A stretch of 64,000 nt of DNA, taken from positions 248,001 through 312,000 of the forward strand of contig NZ_JBFNXJ010000001.1 in NCBI RefSeq assembly GCF_040812015.1, given 5' to 3'. The notes under the pieces were generated by a model. The model searched no databases. It was not told the DNA's origin and worked only from the letters and a program-made list of their open reading frames with translations. Each line of letters starts with the position of its first letter. Position 1 is the first letter of the stretch. The translations under genes and the position numbers were made by a program. The DNA comes from Chitinivorax sp. PXF-14 (GTDB lineage: Bacteria > Pseudomonadota > Gammaproteobacteria > Burkholderiales > SCOH01). Below, in pieces: positions 24,349 to 33,132 of this stretch.

Positions 24349-24913
24349 CCCGAGGCCAAACCGGCGCATCCTGCTGATCCTGCTGCTGGTGTGCATCGCG
24401 CCTTTCGCCGCATCGTATCTCGCCTACTATGTCTGGAAACCCAGCCAGGCCAAGACCCATGGCGACCTGCTGCAAACCAGGCCGTTGCCGGCCCACGTGC
24501 TGCCCGACGTCGCCGGCCGGCCGGGCGGCTTGGCCGCGGTAAAGGGCAGATGGGTGCTGCTGATGGCGGATGGCGGCGCCTGTGCGCGCCGCTGCCAGGA
24601 CAAGCTTTACATGATGCGCCAGCTGCGCCTCGCGCAGGGCAAGGAGCTCGACCGCATCGAGCGCGTGTGGCTGGTGGCCGATTCCGCCCCTGCCAGCGAG
24701 CCTGACATGGCCGAAGGCGTGCGACGCTGGCGCGCTGCGGACAGCGCCTTGTTGCGCGAACTGCCTGTTCCTGCAGGCGAGCGGGTCGAGGACTACATCT
24801 ACGTGATCGACCCCCTGGGCAATCAGGTGCTGCGTTACAGCCCGATGCACAATCCGACGCAGATCATCCGCGAGCTGACCAAGCTGTTGAAGAACAATGA
24901 GGCACTGGGTTAG
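24317..24913 (+). CDS. cox-operon membrane protein, degenerate SCO-like fold
   Basis: 198 residues from the ATG at 24317 (a GTG at 24341 is also possible). One N-terminal TM (RILLILLLVCIAPFAASYLAYYVW) is followed by a soluble domain. WVLLMADGGACARRCQDKLYMM has a CxxxC pair at the place of the SCO copper motif, and YIYVIDPLGNQVLRYSPMHNP matches the last strands of a thioredoxin-like fold. The SCO copper-binding His is not evident. It lies between surf1 and ctaA. Probably oxidase assembly; SCO relationship is inferred from motif order. Confidence 0.7.
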   Translation: MSYSIPNVVADPRPNRRILLILLLVCIAPFAASYLAYYVWKPSQAKTHGDLLQTRPLPAHVLPDVAGRPGGLAAVKGRWVLLMADGGACARRCQDKLYMMRQLRLAQGKELDRIERVWLVADSAPASEPDMAEGVRRWRAADSALLRELPVPAGERVEDYIYVIDPLGNQVLRYSPMHNPTQIIRELTKLLKNNEALG

Positions 24914-24916
24914 GCC

Positions 24917-25918
24917 ATGATCAGCAACTGGTATCGCAGACTGATTTTCCTGGCGGCACTGCTGACATTCGGCGTCGTCGTGCTGGGGGCCTACGTGCGC
25001 TTGTCCGATGCGGGCCTGGGCTGTCCGGACTGGCCCGGCTGCTATGGCAAGCTGTCGCCCGCCCACGCCCATCAGGAGATCGCCGCCGCGCTGGCCGACA
25101 ATCCACACGGGCCGGTGTCGGCGCCCAAGGCGTGGAAGGAGATGATCCACCGCTATTTCGCCAGCACGCTGGGGCTGCTGATCGTCAGCATCGCCGCCCT
25201 GGCACTGGCCCGGCGTAATGCCGTGCGGCAGTCACCGCTGCTGCCGTCCATGCTGGTCGGCATTGTGGTGCTGCAAGGGCTGCTCGGCATGTGGACGGTC
25301 ACGTTACTGCTCAAGCCGGCCATCGTCACCGCCCACCTGTTGGGCGGGATGAGCATCCTTGCCTTGCTGACATGGCTGGCGCTGCGCCAGCTGTTCCCCT
25401 CGCCACGCCCGCTGGCGCCGAGGCTGCGGCCCTGGGCGTTGCTGACGCTGCTGGTGCTGTTTGCGCAGATCGCGCTCGGCGGCTGGGTCAGCACCAACTA
25501 TGCGGCGCTGGCCTGCGCCGATTTTCCGCAATGCCACCGCGCCTGGGTCCCGGACATGCAGTTTCACGACGCCTTTCATATCGTGCGGGAGCTCGGCATG
25601 ACGCCGGATGGCGCCTTGCTGAGCCTGGAAAACCTGACCGCGATCCACTGGGTGCATCGTGTCGGCGCCGCGGTGACTACGCTGGTGGTCGGCGGGCTCG
25701 GCCTGTTGCTGTGGCGACACGACGGGCTCAGGCCGTTTGGCGTGCTGGTACTTGCCGCGCTGGCCGTACAGCTGACGCTCGGTATCGCCAACATCATGCT
25801 GCAGCTGCCCTTGCCGGTGGCCGTGGCGCACAACGCCGGGGCGGCGCTGCTCCTCGTCAGCCTCGTGGTCGTCAACTATCGATTGGGAGCAAGGGGAGAC
25901 ACATGGCCGCTACGCTGA
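24917..25918 (+). CDS. ctaA: haem A synthase, COX15/CtaA family
   Basis: 333 residues, eight TM helices in two four-helix halves. Haem-ligating His residues are visible in [33 protein letters not shown] and [12 protein letters not shown]. The N-terminal [19 protein letters not shown] is diagnostic. The enzyme oxidises the methyl group of haem O to give haem A for the aa3 oxidase. It starts 3 bp after the previous gene and overlaps ctaB by 16 bp. Confidence 0.95.
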   Translation: MISNWYRRLIFLAALLTFGVVVLGAYVRLSDAGLGCPDWPGCYGKLSPAHAHQEIAAALADNPHGPVSAPKAWKEMIHRYFASTLGLLIVSIAALALARRNAVRQSPLLPSMLVGIVVLQGLLGMWTVTLLLKPAIVTAHLLGGMSILALLTWLALRQLFPSPRPLAPRLRPWALLTLLVLFAQIALGGWVSTNYAALACADFPQCHRAWVPDMQFHDAFHIVRELGMTPDGALLSLENLTAIHWVHRVGAAVTTLVVGGLGLLLWRHDGLRPFGVLVLAALAVQLTLGIANIMLQLPLPVAVAHNAGAALLLVSLVVVNYRLGARGDTWPLR

Positions 25919-26796
25919 GCTTGCCGCGAACGCACGTTCGCGAGTTCCTGGCATTGACCAAACCACGCGTGGTATCGCTGATCGTTTTCTGCGCAATGAT
26001 CGGCATGTTCCTGGCCCAGGCGGGGATGCCGCCACTGGTGCCGATGCTGGCAGCCACGGCTGGTATCGCACTGGTGGCCGGTGCCGCGGCCGCCATCAAC
26101 TGCCTGGTCGAGCAACGCATCGATGCCGTGATGGCCAGGACGCGCGCGCGCCCGCTGCCGCGTGGCCAGCTGAGCAACACCCAGACGCTGACGTTTGCCG
26201 GCACCATCGGTGGTGTCGGCCTGTGGTTGCTGTATGCCCTGGTCAACCCGCTGACGATGTGGCTGACGCTCGCCACCTTTGTCGGTTACGCGATCATCTA
26301 TACCGTCCTGCTCAAGCCCGCGACGCCGCAGAACATCGTGATTGGCGGCGCATCGGGCGCCATGCCGCCCGTGCTCGGCTGGGTGGCGATGTCCGGCCAG
26401 GTGTCGCACGATGCACTGCTGCTGTTCCTGATCATCTTCGCCTGGACGCCGCCGCATTTCTGGGCGCTGGCCCTGTACCGCAAACAGGAATATGCCAAGG
26501 CCGGCCTGCCCATGCTGCCGGTGACCCATGGCGACGACTTCACCAGACTGCACGTATTGCTCTACACCATCATCCTGACGGGGGTGACGCTGCTGCCGGT
26601 GGCGACCGGCATGTGCGGCGGCATCTACCTGCTGTCAGCGCTCGTGCTCGATGCGGTCTTCCTGGCCTACGCGTGGCGTATCTACACCCAGTACAGCGAT
26701 CAGCTGGCCCGCAGCGCGTTTCGCTATTCGATTCTGTACCTGAGCCTGCTGTTCTCGGCGCTGATGGTCGACCATTACTGGCGGCTAAGCTGGTAA
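25903..26796 (+). CDS. ctaB: protohaem IX farnesyltransferase (haem O synthase)
   Basis: 297 residues. N-terminal [17 protein letters not shown], the first Asp-rich motif region [21 protein letters not shown], and a later [24 protein letters not shown] are UbiA-superfamily CtaB signatures; about eight TM helices. It attaches a farnesyl group to haem b, giving haem O, the substrate of CtaA. The ATG follows GGGGAG within the end of ctaA, so the two are coupled. Confidence 0.96.
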   Translation: MAATLSLPRTHVREFLALTKPRVVSLIVFCAMIGMFLAQAGMPPLVPMLAATAGIALVAGAAAAINCLVEQRIDAVMARTRARPLPRGQLSNTQTLTFAGTIGGVGLWLLYALVNPLTMWLTLATFVGYAIIYTVLLKPATPQNIVIGGASGAMPPVLGWVAMSGQVSHDALLLFLIIFAWTPPHFWALALYRKQEYAKAGLPMLPVTHGDDFTRLHVLLYTIILTGVTLLPVATGMCGGIYLLSALVLDAVFLAYAWRIYTQYSDQLARSAFRYSILYLSLLFSALMVDHYWRLSW

Positions 26797-26805
26797 GCTT
26801 GCAGC

Positions 26806-27414
26806 ATGCGTATTCCTGTTTCCTTTCTTTCCGCCGCGTTGATCGCGGCGGCATTGTCTGTGGCTGGCTGCGACCGCTCGCCCGCGCCGCCCGCCGAGCC
26901 GTTCCAGGCAACCGATATCACCGGTGCTGATTTCGGTACGGATTTCCATCTCACCGACCACACCGGCAAGCCGCGCTCGATGGCGGATTTCAAAGGCAAG
27001 GTCGTGGCGCTGTTCTTTGGCTATACCCATTGCCCCGACGCCTGTCCGACTACGATGACCGAGCTCAAGATCGCACTCGGCAAGCTCGGCCCACAGGCGC
27101 GGGACGTACAGGTGCTGTTCGTGACGGTCGACCCCGGGCGCGACACGCCCGATGTCCTGTCCAAGTATGTGCCGGCATTCAATCCGACCTTTCTCGGTCT
27201 GTCGGGCACCGCGGCGCAATTGGCCGAAGCGCAGAAGGCATTCAAGATCGTCGCGCAGAAAGTGGGCGGCGAAGGCGGGGGATATACGGTCGATCACAGC
27301 GCGGGGACTTACCTGTTCGACCGGCAAGGCAGGCTGCGCCTGTTCGTCAGTTATGGGGCTGGAGCCAAGGTGATGGAGCACGATATTCGCCTGCTGCTCC
27401 AAGGCCCGCGCTGA
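26806..27414 (+). CDS. SCO1/SenC copper chaperone lipoprotein
   Basis: 202 residues. A lipobox-like ALSVAGC near residue 22 suggests membrane anchoring. The thioredoxin-like domain has the copper motif CPDAC in FFGYTHCPDACP, the VTVDPGRDTP segment and the third copper ligand His in TVDHSAGTYLFD. SCO proteins help build the CuA centre of subunit II. Last gene of the oxidase cluster, 9 bp after ctaB. No clear terminator follows. Confidence 0.94.
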   Translation: MRIPVSFLSAALIAAALSVAGCDRSPAPPAEPFQATDITGADFGTDFHLTDHTGKPRSMADFKGKVVALFFGYTHCPDACPTTMTELKIALGKLGPQARDVQVLFVTVDPGRDTPDVLSKYVPAFNPTFLGLSGTAAQLAEAQKAFKIVAQKVGGEGGGYTVDHSAGTYLFDRQGRLRLFVSYGAGAKVMEHDIRLLLQGPR

Positions 27415-27441
27415 CTGGCGGAAAATCACGTCATAAATAGC

Positions 27442-27470
27442 TTGACGGGGCTACCCCATCAGCGTACAAA
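27442..27470 (+). promoter_or_regulatory. sigma-70 promoter of the cold-shock gene
   Basis: TTGACG-N17-TACAAA. Transcription would start near 27477, giving a leader of about 100 nt before the cold-shock start codon, as usual for csp genes whose leaders respond to temperature. Confidence 0.65.
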
Positions 27471-27579
27471 TACGGCTGGTATTTGGATTCAAGCGTTCTG
27501 CAGTGCCGGTTACGCCAATGCGGTCTTGAAGCTAAAACCGTAGTGTTTTACGAAACTTTGTACTTTTTGGAGATTCGCA

Positions 27580-27783
27580 ATGGCGACTGGTACTGTAAAG
27601 TGGTTCAACGATGCTAAGGGCTTCGGCTTCATTACTCCTGATGGTGGTGGTGAAGACCTGTTTGCTCACTTCTCTGCTATCAACATGCAGGGCTTCAAGT
27701 CCTTGAAGGAAGGTCAGAAGGTTTCCTTCGAGATCACTCAAGGCCCGAAGGGCAAGCAAGCATCGAACATTCAGGCTGCTTAA
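27580..27783 (+). CDS. cold-shock-domain protein
   Basis: 67-residue CspA-type protein with the RNA-binding motifs RNP1 (KGFGFI) and RNP2 (DLFAHFS) in a single OB fold, opening with [15 protein letters not shown]. It binds single-stranded nucleic acid and acts as an RNA chaperone. A TTGGAG Shine-Dalgarno stands before the ATG. Codon use is visibly less GC-biased than in neighbours (many CT-ending codons), as expected for a highly expressed gene. It has its own promoter, long leader and terminator. Confidence 0.96.
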   Translation: MATGTVKWFNDAKGFGFITPDGGGEDLFAHFSAINMQGFKSLKEGQKVSFEITQGPKGKQASNIQAA

Positions 27784-27803
27784 TTCAGTTCGAATAGTTC
27801 AAG

Positions 27804-27831
27804 AAAAGCCCGTCGCAAGACGGGCTTTTTT
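27804..27831 (+). terminator. terminator of the cold-shock gene
   Basis: AAAAGCCCGTC-GCAA-GACGGGCTTTTTT, a strong stem with a T-run, 20 bp after the stop. Confidence 0.92.
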
Positions 27832-27850
27832 GTTGGCTTGAGCTGAGTTA

Positions 27851-27887
27851 AAAAAAGCCCCATGTGCCTGTATCACATGGGGCTTTT
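27851..27887 (-). terminator. terminator serving trhP
   Basis: AAAAGCCCCATGTG / CACATGGGGCTTTT with a 7-bp loop, flanked by an A-run on the left that reads as a T-run on the minus strand. It lies 85 bp beyond the trhP stop and could also act on the plus strand. Confidence 0.8.
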
Positions 27888-27971
27888 GCTTGGGCGGCGC
27901 CAGCCTTGCTACCTAGGGCTGGGGCTGATCCGCTGCGGTGCCTGGCTCGTGGCAGGCCGTGAACCGGCTGC

Positions 27972-29324
27972 TTAGAGGAATCGGGCCAGCAGAGCCTTTT
28001 CCACGTTCTCGCCCAGTGGCACTCGGACGATATAGCCATTGCCGCTCGCGACGTTCAGATCAAGCCCCTCGCGGGTTTTCATCTGCGTCAGTTCGACCGT
28101 GCGATTACCCGCCGGGTGGATGATCTCGAGCTTGTCACCGATCTGGAAACGGTTCTTGACGTCGATCTCGGCCCAGCCGCTTACCGGGTCGATGCCGATC
28201 ACCTCGCCCACATACTGACTGCGATGGGCTTCCGAATGGCCCTTGATGTAGTTCTGATAATCCTGCGTGTGATGGCGTTCGTAGAAACCATCGGTGTAGC
28301 CGCGATTGGCCAGGCTTTCCAGGTCCGAGAGCAGGGCGGGGTTGAATGGACGGCCGGCGACGGCATCGTCGATCGCCTGGCGATAGACCTGGGCGGTGCG
28401 CGCAACGTAGTACAGCGACTTGGTGCGCCCTTCGATCTTGAGCGAATCGACGCCGATCCTGACGAGGCGCTCGACATGCTCGACTGCCCGCAGGTCTTTC
28501 GAGTTCATGATATAGGTGCCGTGCTCGTCTTCCATGACGGGCAGTAATTCGCCGGGGCGATTGACCTGCTCGATCAGGTAGACACGGTCGGCCAGTGGGT
28601 GGCGCTGCTGTTCGCCCATGGCGGCGAAGCTGCGATTGGCGTCATCCATGGCCTGGTTGAAGTCGAACTTGACGACTTCATAGTCGCCGCCGTCTGTTTC
28701 CTCCGCGTTCTGTACCTTGTAGTCCCAACGGCAGGAGTTGGTGCAGGTGCCCTGGTTTGGGTCGCGGTGGTTGAAATAGCCCGACAGCAGGCAGCGGCCC
28801 GAATAGGCGATGCACAGCGCACCGTGGACGAAGACCTCGAGCTCCATGTCCGGGCATTCCTGGCGGATTTCCTCGACTTCGTCGAGGCTTAGCTCGCGCG
28901 ACAGGATGATGCGCGTCAGCCCCAGCGATTTCCAGAACTTCACTGCGGCGTAGTTTGTGGTGCTGGCCTGCACCGACAGGTGTACCGGCACCTCGGGCCA
29001 CTTTTCGCGCACCATGGCGATCAGGCCCGGGTCGGCCATGATCAGCGCGTCCGGCTTCATCTCGATGACCGGCGCCATGTCGTCGAGGTAGGTCTTGACC
29101 TTGGCATTGTGCGGCAGGATGTTGCTGGCTACGAAGAACAGTTTGCCGCGGGCATGCGCCTCGTCGATCCCCTGCTTGATCTGCTCCAGCTTGAACTCGT
29201 TGTTGCGCGCACGCAGGCTGTAACGTGGCTGCCCGGCATACACCGCGTCGGCGCCGTAGTCGAAGGCGGCGCGCATCTTGTCGAGCGTGCCGGCAGGGAG
29301 GAGGAGTTCAGGGGCTTTCAACAT
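27972..29324 (-). CDS. trhP: U32-family tRNA hydroxylation protein (YegQ)
   Basis: 450 residues, near the E. coli YegQ/TrhP length (453). ELLLPAGTLDKMRAAFDYGADAVYAG is the N-terminal TIM-barrel start. The Cys-rich U32 signature GALCIAYSGRCLLSGYFNHRDPNQGTC is present in pieces, and ends with a C-terminal beta domain (IGDKLEIIHP). Although annotated as a peptidase family, TrhP forms 5-hydroxyuridine at tRNA wobble position 34 with prephenate as a cofactor source. The ATG at 29324 was chosen because upstream sequence is AT-rich and non-conserved. Confidence 0.9.
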   Translation of the reverse strand: MLKAPELLLPAGTLDKMRAAFDYGADAVYAGQPRYSLRARNNEFKLEQIKQGIDEAHARGKLFFVASNILPHNAKVKTYLDDMAPVIEMKPDALIMADPGLIAMVREKWPEVPVHLSVQASTTNYAAVKFWKSLGLTRIILSRELSLDEVEEIRQECPDMELEVFVHGALCIAYSGRCLLSGYFNHRDPNQGTCTNSCRWDYKVQNAEETDGGDYEVVKFDFNQAMDDANRSFAAMGEQQRHPLADRVYLIEQVNRPGELLPVMEDEHGTYIMNSKDLRAVEHVERLVRIGVDSLKIEGRTKSLYYVARTAQVYRQAIDDAVAGRPFNPALLSDLESLANRGYTDGFYERHHTQDYQNYIKGHSEAHRSQYVGEVIGIDPVSGWAEIDVKNRFQIGDKLEIIHPAGNRTVELTQMKTREGLDLNVASGNGYIVRVPLGENVEKALLARFL

Positions 29325-29472
29325 GGAAATTTGGGCGAATTGGCTCGGAAGGGCCAAAATTATACGCCCAATTAACTGCTTGATAAATAAAATTATTCTC
29401 GTCTGGTGAGTGGGTTTTTTCGCGGGTGCGCGGATAATTGCTGGCAGGTCCATAGTCGTCGGCTGGCGATGG

Positions 29473-29488
29473 TATGGCAGATGCCATA
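29473..29488. promoter_or_regulatory. palindrome upstream of glrK
   Basis: TATGGCA-GA-TGCCATA, a perfect 7-bp inverted repeat 33 bp before the glrK start, in the region divergent with trhP. A possible operator or mRNA hairpin over the translation start region. Confidence 0.35.
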
Positions 29489-29521
29489 TGATGGCGGGCT
29501 AAACTCCATTACCTGAATGGC

Positions 29522-30964
29522 ATGCAACTCCGGTATCCGAAGTCCTTCATCAAGCTTGTGCTCATCGGCTTTACGCTGGTCGGGCTGCCGCTTGCGTTGG
29601 CGCTGTTTACCAGTGCGCTGTCGATCGATCGCCTGGCGAAGTACAGCGAGCGCGCCGTCCATCATGCCGCGCAATATGCGCGTGGCACGCGCCTGCTGGC
29701 GGAGAGCCTGGCCAGCATGGAGCGCGGCGTCCGCCAGTACGTGATTCTTGGCGATGCCGAGTTTCTGGACGCATACCGTGCGGCGCATGCCGAGTTTGGC
29801 CAGACGCTGCAGCAGCTGGTCAAGCAGAAGCCTTACCCGGACCTGGCCGCGCGCCTGCGTGACCTGGGCGCGCGCGAGAAGGCGCTGAACGTGCAGATCA
29901 CCGAGAATCTTGAATCGGCAGATCGGCTTACGGAAATATTGGATCGTTTCGTCGAGCTCGATGATGCGGTGTCGGTGGTATTGGGTGAGAGCGATGCGCT
30001 GATCGAGCACGAAGTCGAATCGATGCGGGACATGGCTGCACATTCCCGCGACATCGTGCTCAAACGGCTGTGGATGTTGTTTCCCATGGCGCTTGCTGTC
30101 ATCGTCGGCTTTGCCATGATGCTGGCACGCCCCATCCGGCAGATCGAGGCGGTGATCCGGCAGCTTGGCTCCGGTGATTGGCGTACGGAAATCGAGGTCG
30201 ATGGTCCCGAGGACATGCGCATGCTCGGCGAGCGGCTGGATTGGCTGCGGAGGCAGTTGCGCGAGGTCGAAGAGCAGAAGATGCGCTTCCTGCAGCAGGT
30301 GTCGCACGACCTCAAGACACCCCTGTCGGCCTTGCGGGAGGGGGCCGATCTGCTGGCCGATGGCTCGCTTGGGCAACTGTCAGCCACGCAGCAGGAGGTG
30401 GCACTGATCCTGCAACAGAATGCAATCAAGCTGCACCGCCTGATTGACGAGCTGCTTCAGTACAGCGCCCTGCAGGCGCAGGCGCGGCAGGTCAAATACG
30501 AGCTGGTGCCGCTCAAGCCAATCGCCCGCAAGACGGTGGCAGCGCAGCAGATGCAGGCGCTCAACAAGGCATTGGATATCGAGCTGGAGTGCCCCAGGCT
30601 CATCGTCGAGACGGATGCCGACAAGTTGCGAGTGATTCTCGACAACCTCCTGTCCAACGCCATCAAGTATTCGCCGCACAAGGGCAAGATACACCTGGCG
30701 CTGGCGAGGCGAGAGGATACGCTGACGATCGATGTGATAGACGACGGGCCGGGTGTCCCTCCCGCCGACAGGATGCGTATTTTCGAACGCTTCTTTCACC
30801 GCGGCGCGCCGGAGCAAGGGCCGGTGGCAAGCACCGGCCTGGGTTTGGCGATTGTCGCGGAATTCGTACACGCGCTCGATGGCACGGTTGCCGTGCTGGA
30901 GAGCGCACGTGGCGCCCACTTTTGCGTGAGGCTGCCATGCCGTTATTGGACTGATGAAACATGA
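29522..30964 (+). CDS. glrK: sensor histidine kinase, GlrK/QseE type
   Basis: 480 residues: TM1 (about 11-31), a periplasmic helical sensor region, TM2 (about 180-202), HAMP, HisKA with QQVSHDLKTPLSAL (phosphoacceptor His262), and HATPase_c with N-box DNLLSNAIKYS, G1 DDGPGVPP and G2 GLGLAIVAE. The gene order kinase, small lipoprotein, sigma-54 activator is that of glrK-qseG-glrR in enterobacteria, which respond to envelope stress. It overlaps the lipoprotein gene by 4 bp (ATGA). Confidence 0.88.
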   Translation: MQLRYPKSFIKLVLIGFTLVGLPLALALFTSALSIDRLAKYSERAVHHAAQYARGTRLLAESLASMERGVRQYVILGDAEFLDAYRAAHAEFGQTLQQLVKQKPYPDLAARLRDLGAREKALNVQITENLESADRLTEILDRFVELDDAVSVVLGESDALIEHEVESMRDMAAHSRDIVLKRLWMLFPMALAVIVGFAMMLARPIRQIEAVIRQLGSGDWRTEIEVDGPEDMRMLGERLDWLRRQLREVEEQKMRFLQQVSHDLKTPLSALREGADLLADGSLGQLSATQQEVALILQQNAIKLHRLIDELLQYSALQAQARQVKYELVPLKPIARKTVAAQQMQALNKALDIELECPRLIVETDADKLRVILDNLLSNAIKYSPHKGKIHLALARREDTLTIDVIDDGPGVPPADRMRIFERFFHRGAPEQGPVASTGLGLAIVAEFVHALDGTVAVLESARGAHFCVRLPCRYWTDET

Positions 30965-31530
30965 GATCGTTATGGTTGGCGGCGAGCGTCCTGATGTTGC
31001 TCGCCGGATGTGAACAAATGCCGGTCAGGCCTGAGCCACCGGTACCCTGCCCACCCGCCAGCACGGCGGCGGTGCGCAGCGAGGTGGAAGACTGGCTCCT
31101 GTTCCAGGAGAAGACACGCAAGATGTCCGCCGCTGAAGTCTCGCGGGAACTGGAGAGCGCGCGGCTTGCCTATCAGAAGGAGCGCAGCGAAAGCAATCGC
31201 ATGCGTCTTGCCTTCCTGTATCTCGCGGCGACGGGCAAGGGGCGTGATCTGGATAAGGCGATCGGCCTGCTCGAGTCGGCGCAGAAGGAAGCGCGCAGCG
31301 ATGACCCGGCTCGCCGTGCTTTCGCCGGCCTGTTGCTGGGCCTGGCTGTCGAGATCAAGCGCGACGAGGATCTGATCGAGCAGGACGGGCAGAAACTGCG
31401 TGACGAGCAGAAGCGTGGCGATGACTTGCAGCAGAAGCTGATCGATCTGCAGGCCAAGCTTGAAGCGCTCAAGGCAATGGAGCTGCGGGTGAGACGAATC
31501 AAGGCGAGGCCGCTGGATGCCAACAAGTAA
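30961..31530 (+). CDS. qseG: QseG-like outer-membrane lipoprotein
   Basis: 189 residues. The signal peptide ends in the lipobox LLAGC (Cys18). Then comes an alpha-helical region with TPR-like helices (RMRLAFLYLAATGKGRDLDKAIGLLE) and a charged coiled-coil at the C-terminus (about 145-185). In E. coli QseG is the lipoprotein between the kinase and regulator genes and takes part in GlrK signalling. Sequence similarity is hard to judge by eye, so the symbol rests mainly on position and type. It overlaps both neighbours. Confidence 0.75.
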   Translation: MRSLWLAASVLMLLAGCEQMPVRPEPPVPCPPASTAAVRSEVEDWLLFQEKTRKMSAAEVSRELESARLAYQKERSESNRMRLAFLYLAATGKGRDLDKAIGLLESAQKEARSDDPARRAFAGLLLGLAVEIKRDEDLIEQDGQKLRDEQKRGDDLQQKLIDLQAKLEALKAMELRVRRIKARPLDANK

Positions 31531-32866
31531 GCGAATCCTGATCGTTGACGACGATGCCGACCTGCTGCGTTTGCTCGCGCTGCGGCTGACGAGTGCAGGC
31601 TATGAGGTTGATGCGGTGGCCAGCGCAGAGGCTGCCCTATCGCGCCTGGCCGTGAGTCGCCCGCATCTGATCGTGACCGATTTGCGCATGGAGGGCATGG
31701 ACGGCATGGCCCTGTTCGACATCGTGCATCGCAGCCATCAGGGCCTGCCGGTCATCATCCTGACCGCGCATGGCTCGATCCCCGACGCGGTTGCAGCGAC
31801 ACGGCGGGGCGTGTTCGGCTATCTGGCCAAGCCGGTTGAAGGTAAGACGCTGCTCGAAGAGGTGGCGGCTGCACTGCGGGTTGCCGCCGCGACCGATGTG
31901 GTGGATGCCGATACCCATGCCACCGACGGCATCCTGACCCGCAACCCGCAAATGCGGGAAACCCTGACCAAGGCCAATATGGTGGCGCAGGGCGATGCCA
32001 GCGTGCTGGTGCAGGGTGACAGCGGCACCGGCAAGGAGCTGCTGGCGCGGGCGATTCACCAGGCCAGTGGTCGTCGCGATAAACCCTTCGTGGCGATCAA
32101 TTGCGGTGCGATCCCGGAGCACCTGCTGGAGTCCGAGCTGTTTGGCCACATCAAGGGCTCGTTTACCGGTGCACAACGGGATCATGACGGGCTGTTCAAG
32201 GCGGCAAACGGCGGGTCGCTCTTCCTCGACGAAATCGGCGACATGCCGCTTGCCCTGCAGGTCAAGCTGCTGCGCGTGCTGCAGGACAGGCAGGTGCGGC
32301 CGGTCGGTGCGACAAAGCTGGTCGATATCGATGTGCGCGTGATCTCGGCCACCCATCGCGATCTGGCGGTAGCCATCAGCGAGGGGCGGTTTCGGGAAGA
32401 TCTCTACTACCGGCTCAACGTCGTGTCGCTGAGCCTGCCGCCGCTGGATAAGCGGCGTGAGGATATCCCCTTGCTCGCGGGGCACTTCCTGCGCCAGCTG
32501 GCGGGCAAATATCGCAAGACCCTGAGCGGTTTCTCTCCTGATGCCACCGAGTTGCTGCTGGCGTCGGCCTGGCCCGGCAATGTGCGGCAGCTGCAGAATA
32601 TCGTCGAGCAGATCGTGGCGCTGTCGACGACGCCGCTGGTGCCGGCTGGGCTGGTACAGATGGTGCTGAGCCAGCAGGGCGATGGCATTGCCTCGTTCGA
32701 AGAAGCCCGCCGTGGCTTTGAACGGGATTATCTGGTGCAGATACTGAAGATCGCCGAAGGCAATGTCACGCAGGCTGCACGCCTGGCCAAGCGCAATCGC
32801 ACTGAATTTTACAAGCTGCTGGAGCGCCATCACCTCGATCCGACCCAGTTCAAACCACAGAATTAA
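31517..32866 (+). CDS. glrR: sigma-54-dependent response regulator GlrR
   Basis: 449 residues (E. coli 444). Receiver domain 1-120 with phosphoacceptor Asp55 in LIVTDLRMEG. AAA+ domain with Walker A GDSGTGKE, the sigma-54-contact loop as GSFTGA (Ser in place of the common Ala) and Walker B SLFLDEIGDMP. C-terminal Fis-type helix-turn-helix in EGNVTQAARLAKRNRTEFYKLL. It activates sigma-54 promoters when phosphorylated. Two matching binding sites and a sigma-54 promoter lie just downstream. Confidence 0.92.
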   Translation: MPTSKRILIVDDDADLLRLLALRLTSAGYEVDAVASAEAALSRLAVSRPHLIVTDLRMEGMDGMALFDIVHRSHQGLPVIILTAHGSIPDAVAATRRGVFGYLAKPVEGKTLLEEVAAALRVAAATDVVDADTHATDGILTRNPQMRETLTKANMVAQGDASVLVQGDSGTGKELLARAIHQASGRRDKPFVAINCGAIPEHLLESELFGHIKGSFTGAQRDHDGLFKAANGGSLFLDEIGDMPLALQVKLLRVLQDRQVRPVGATKLVDIDVRVISATHRDLAVAISEGRFREDLYYRLNVVSLSLPPLDKRREDIPLLAGHFLRQLAGKYRKTLSGFSPDATELLLASAWPGNVRQLQNIVEQIVALSTTPLVPAGLVQMVLSQQGDGIASFEEARRGFERDYLVQILKIAEGNVTQAARLAKRNRTEFYKLLERHHLDPTQFKPQN

Positions 32867-32902
32867 CTAAATAAACAGTTGCTTAGCTTGTTTCGATAAG
32901 AT

Positions 32903-32920
32903 TGTCGTCAATCGACGACA
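32903..32920. promoter_or_regulatory. GlrR binding site 1
   Basis: TGTCGTC-AATC-GACGACA: exactly TGTC-N10-GACA, the GlrR consensus known from enterobacterial glmY promoters, and itself a perfect 7-bp inverted repeat. Its centre is 139 bp before the -24 element of the sigma-54 promoter. Confidence 0.85.
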
Positions 32921-32967
32921 GTGTAACTTATTGATATTTAAGTGATTTAATATTCCCTCCTTATTTC

Positions 32968-32985
32968 TGTCGCCAACTGGCGACA
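32968..32985. promoter_or_regulatory. GlrR binding site 2
   Basis: TGTCGCC-AACT-GGCGACA, again TGTC-N10-GACA and a perfect 7-bp inverted repeat. It is centred 65 bp from site 1, close to six helical turns, and 74 bp upstream of the -24 element, a usual position for a sigma-54 activator site. Confidence 0.85.
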
Positions 32986-33049
32986 GTTTCTTTTGAATTA
33001 ACCTTAATATGTTGCTGCAATATCTTGAATAAAAAGAATATTGCTTGCA

Positions 33050-33065
33050 TGGCACGACTATTGCT
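33050..33065 (+). promoter_or_regulatory. sigma-54 promoter
   Basis: TGGCAC-GACTA-TTGCT is a full match to the -24/-12 consensus (TGGCAC-N5-TTGCW). Transcription should begin near 33076, about 57 nt before the next start codon. Confidence 0.9.
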
Positions 33066-33132
33066 GAATATCTCCTGTCTCTAGTCATGAGCCCGGCCTG
33101 CTGGTGTTTGGCCGAGCGGTCAGGTTCTTATC

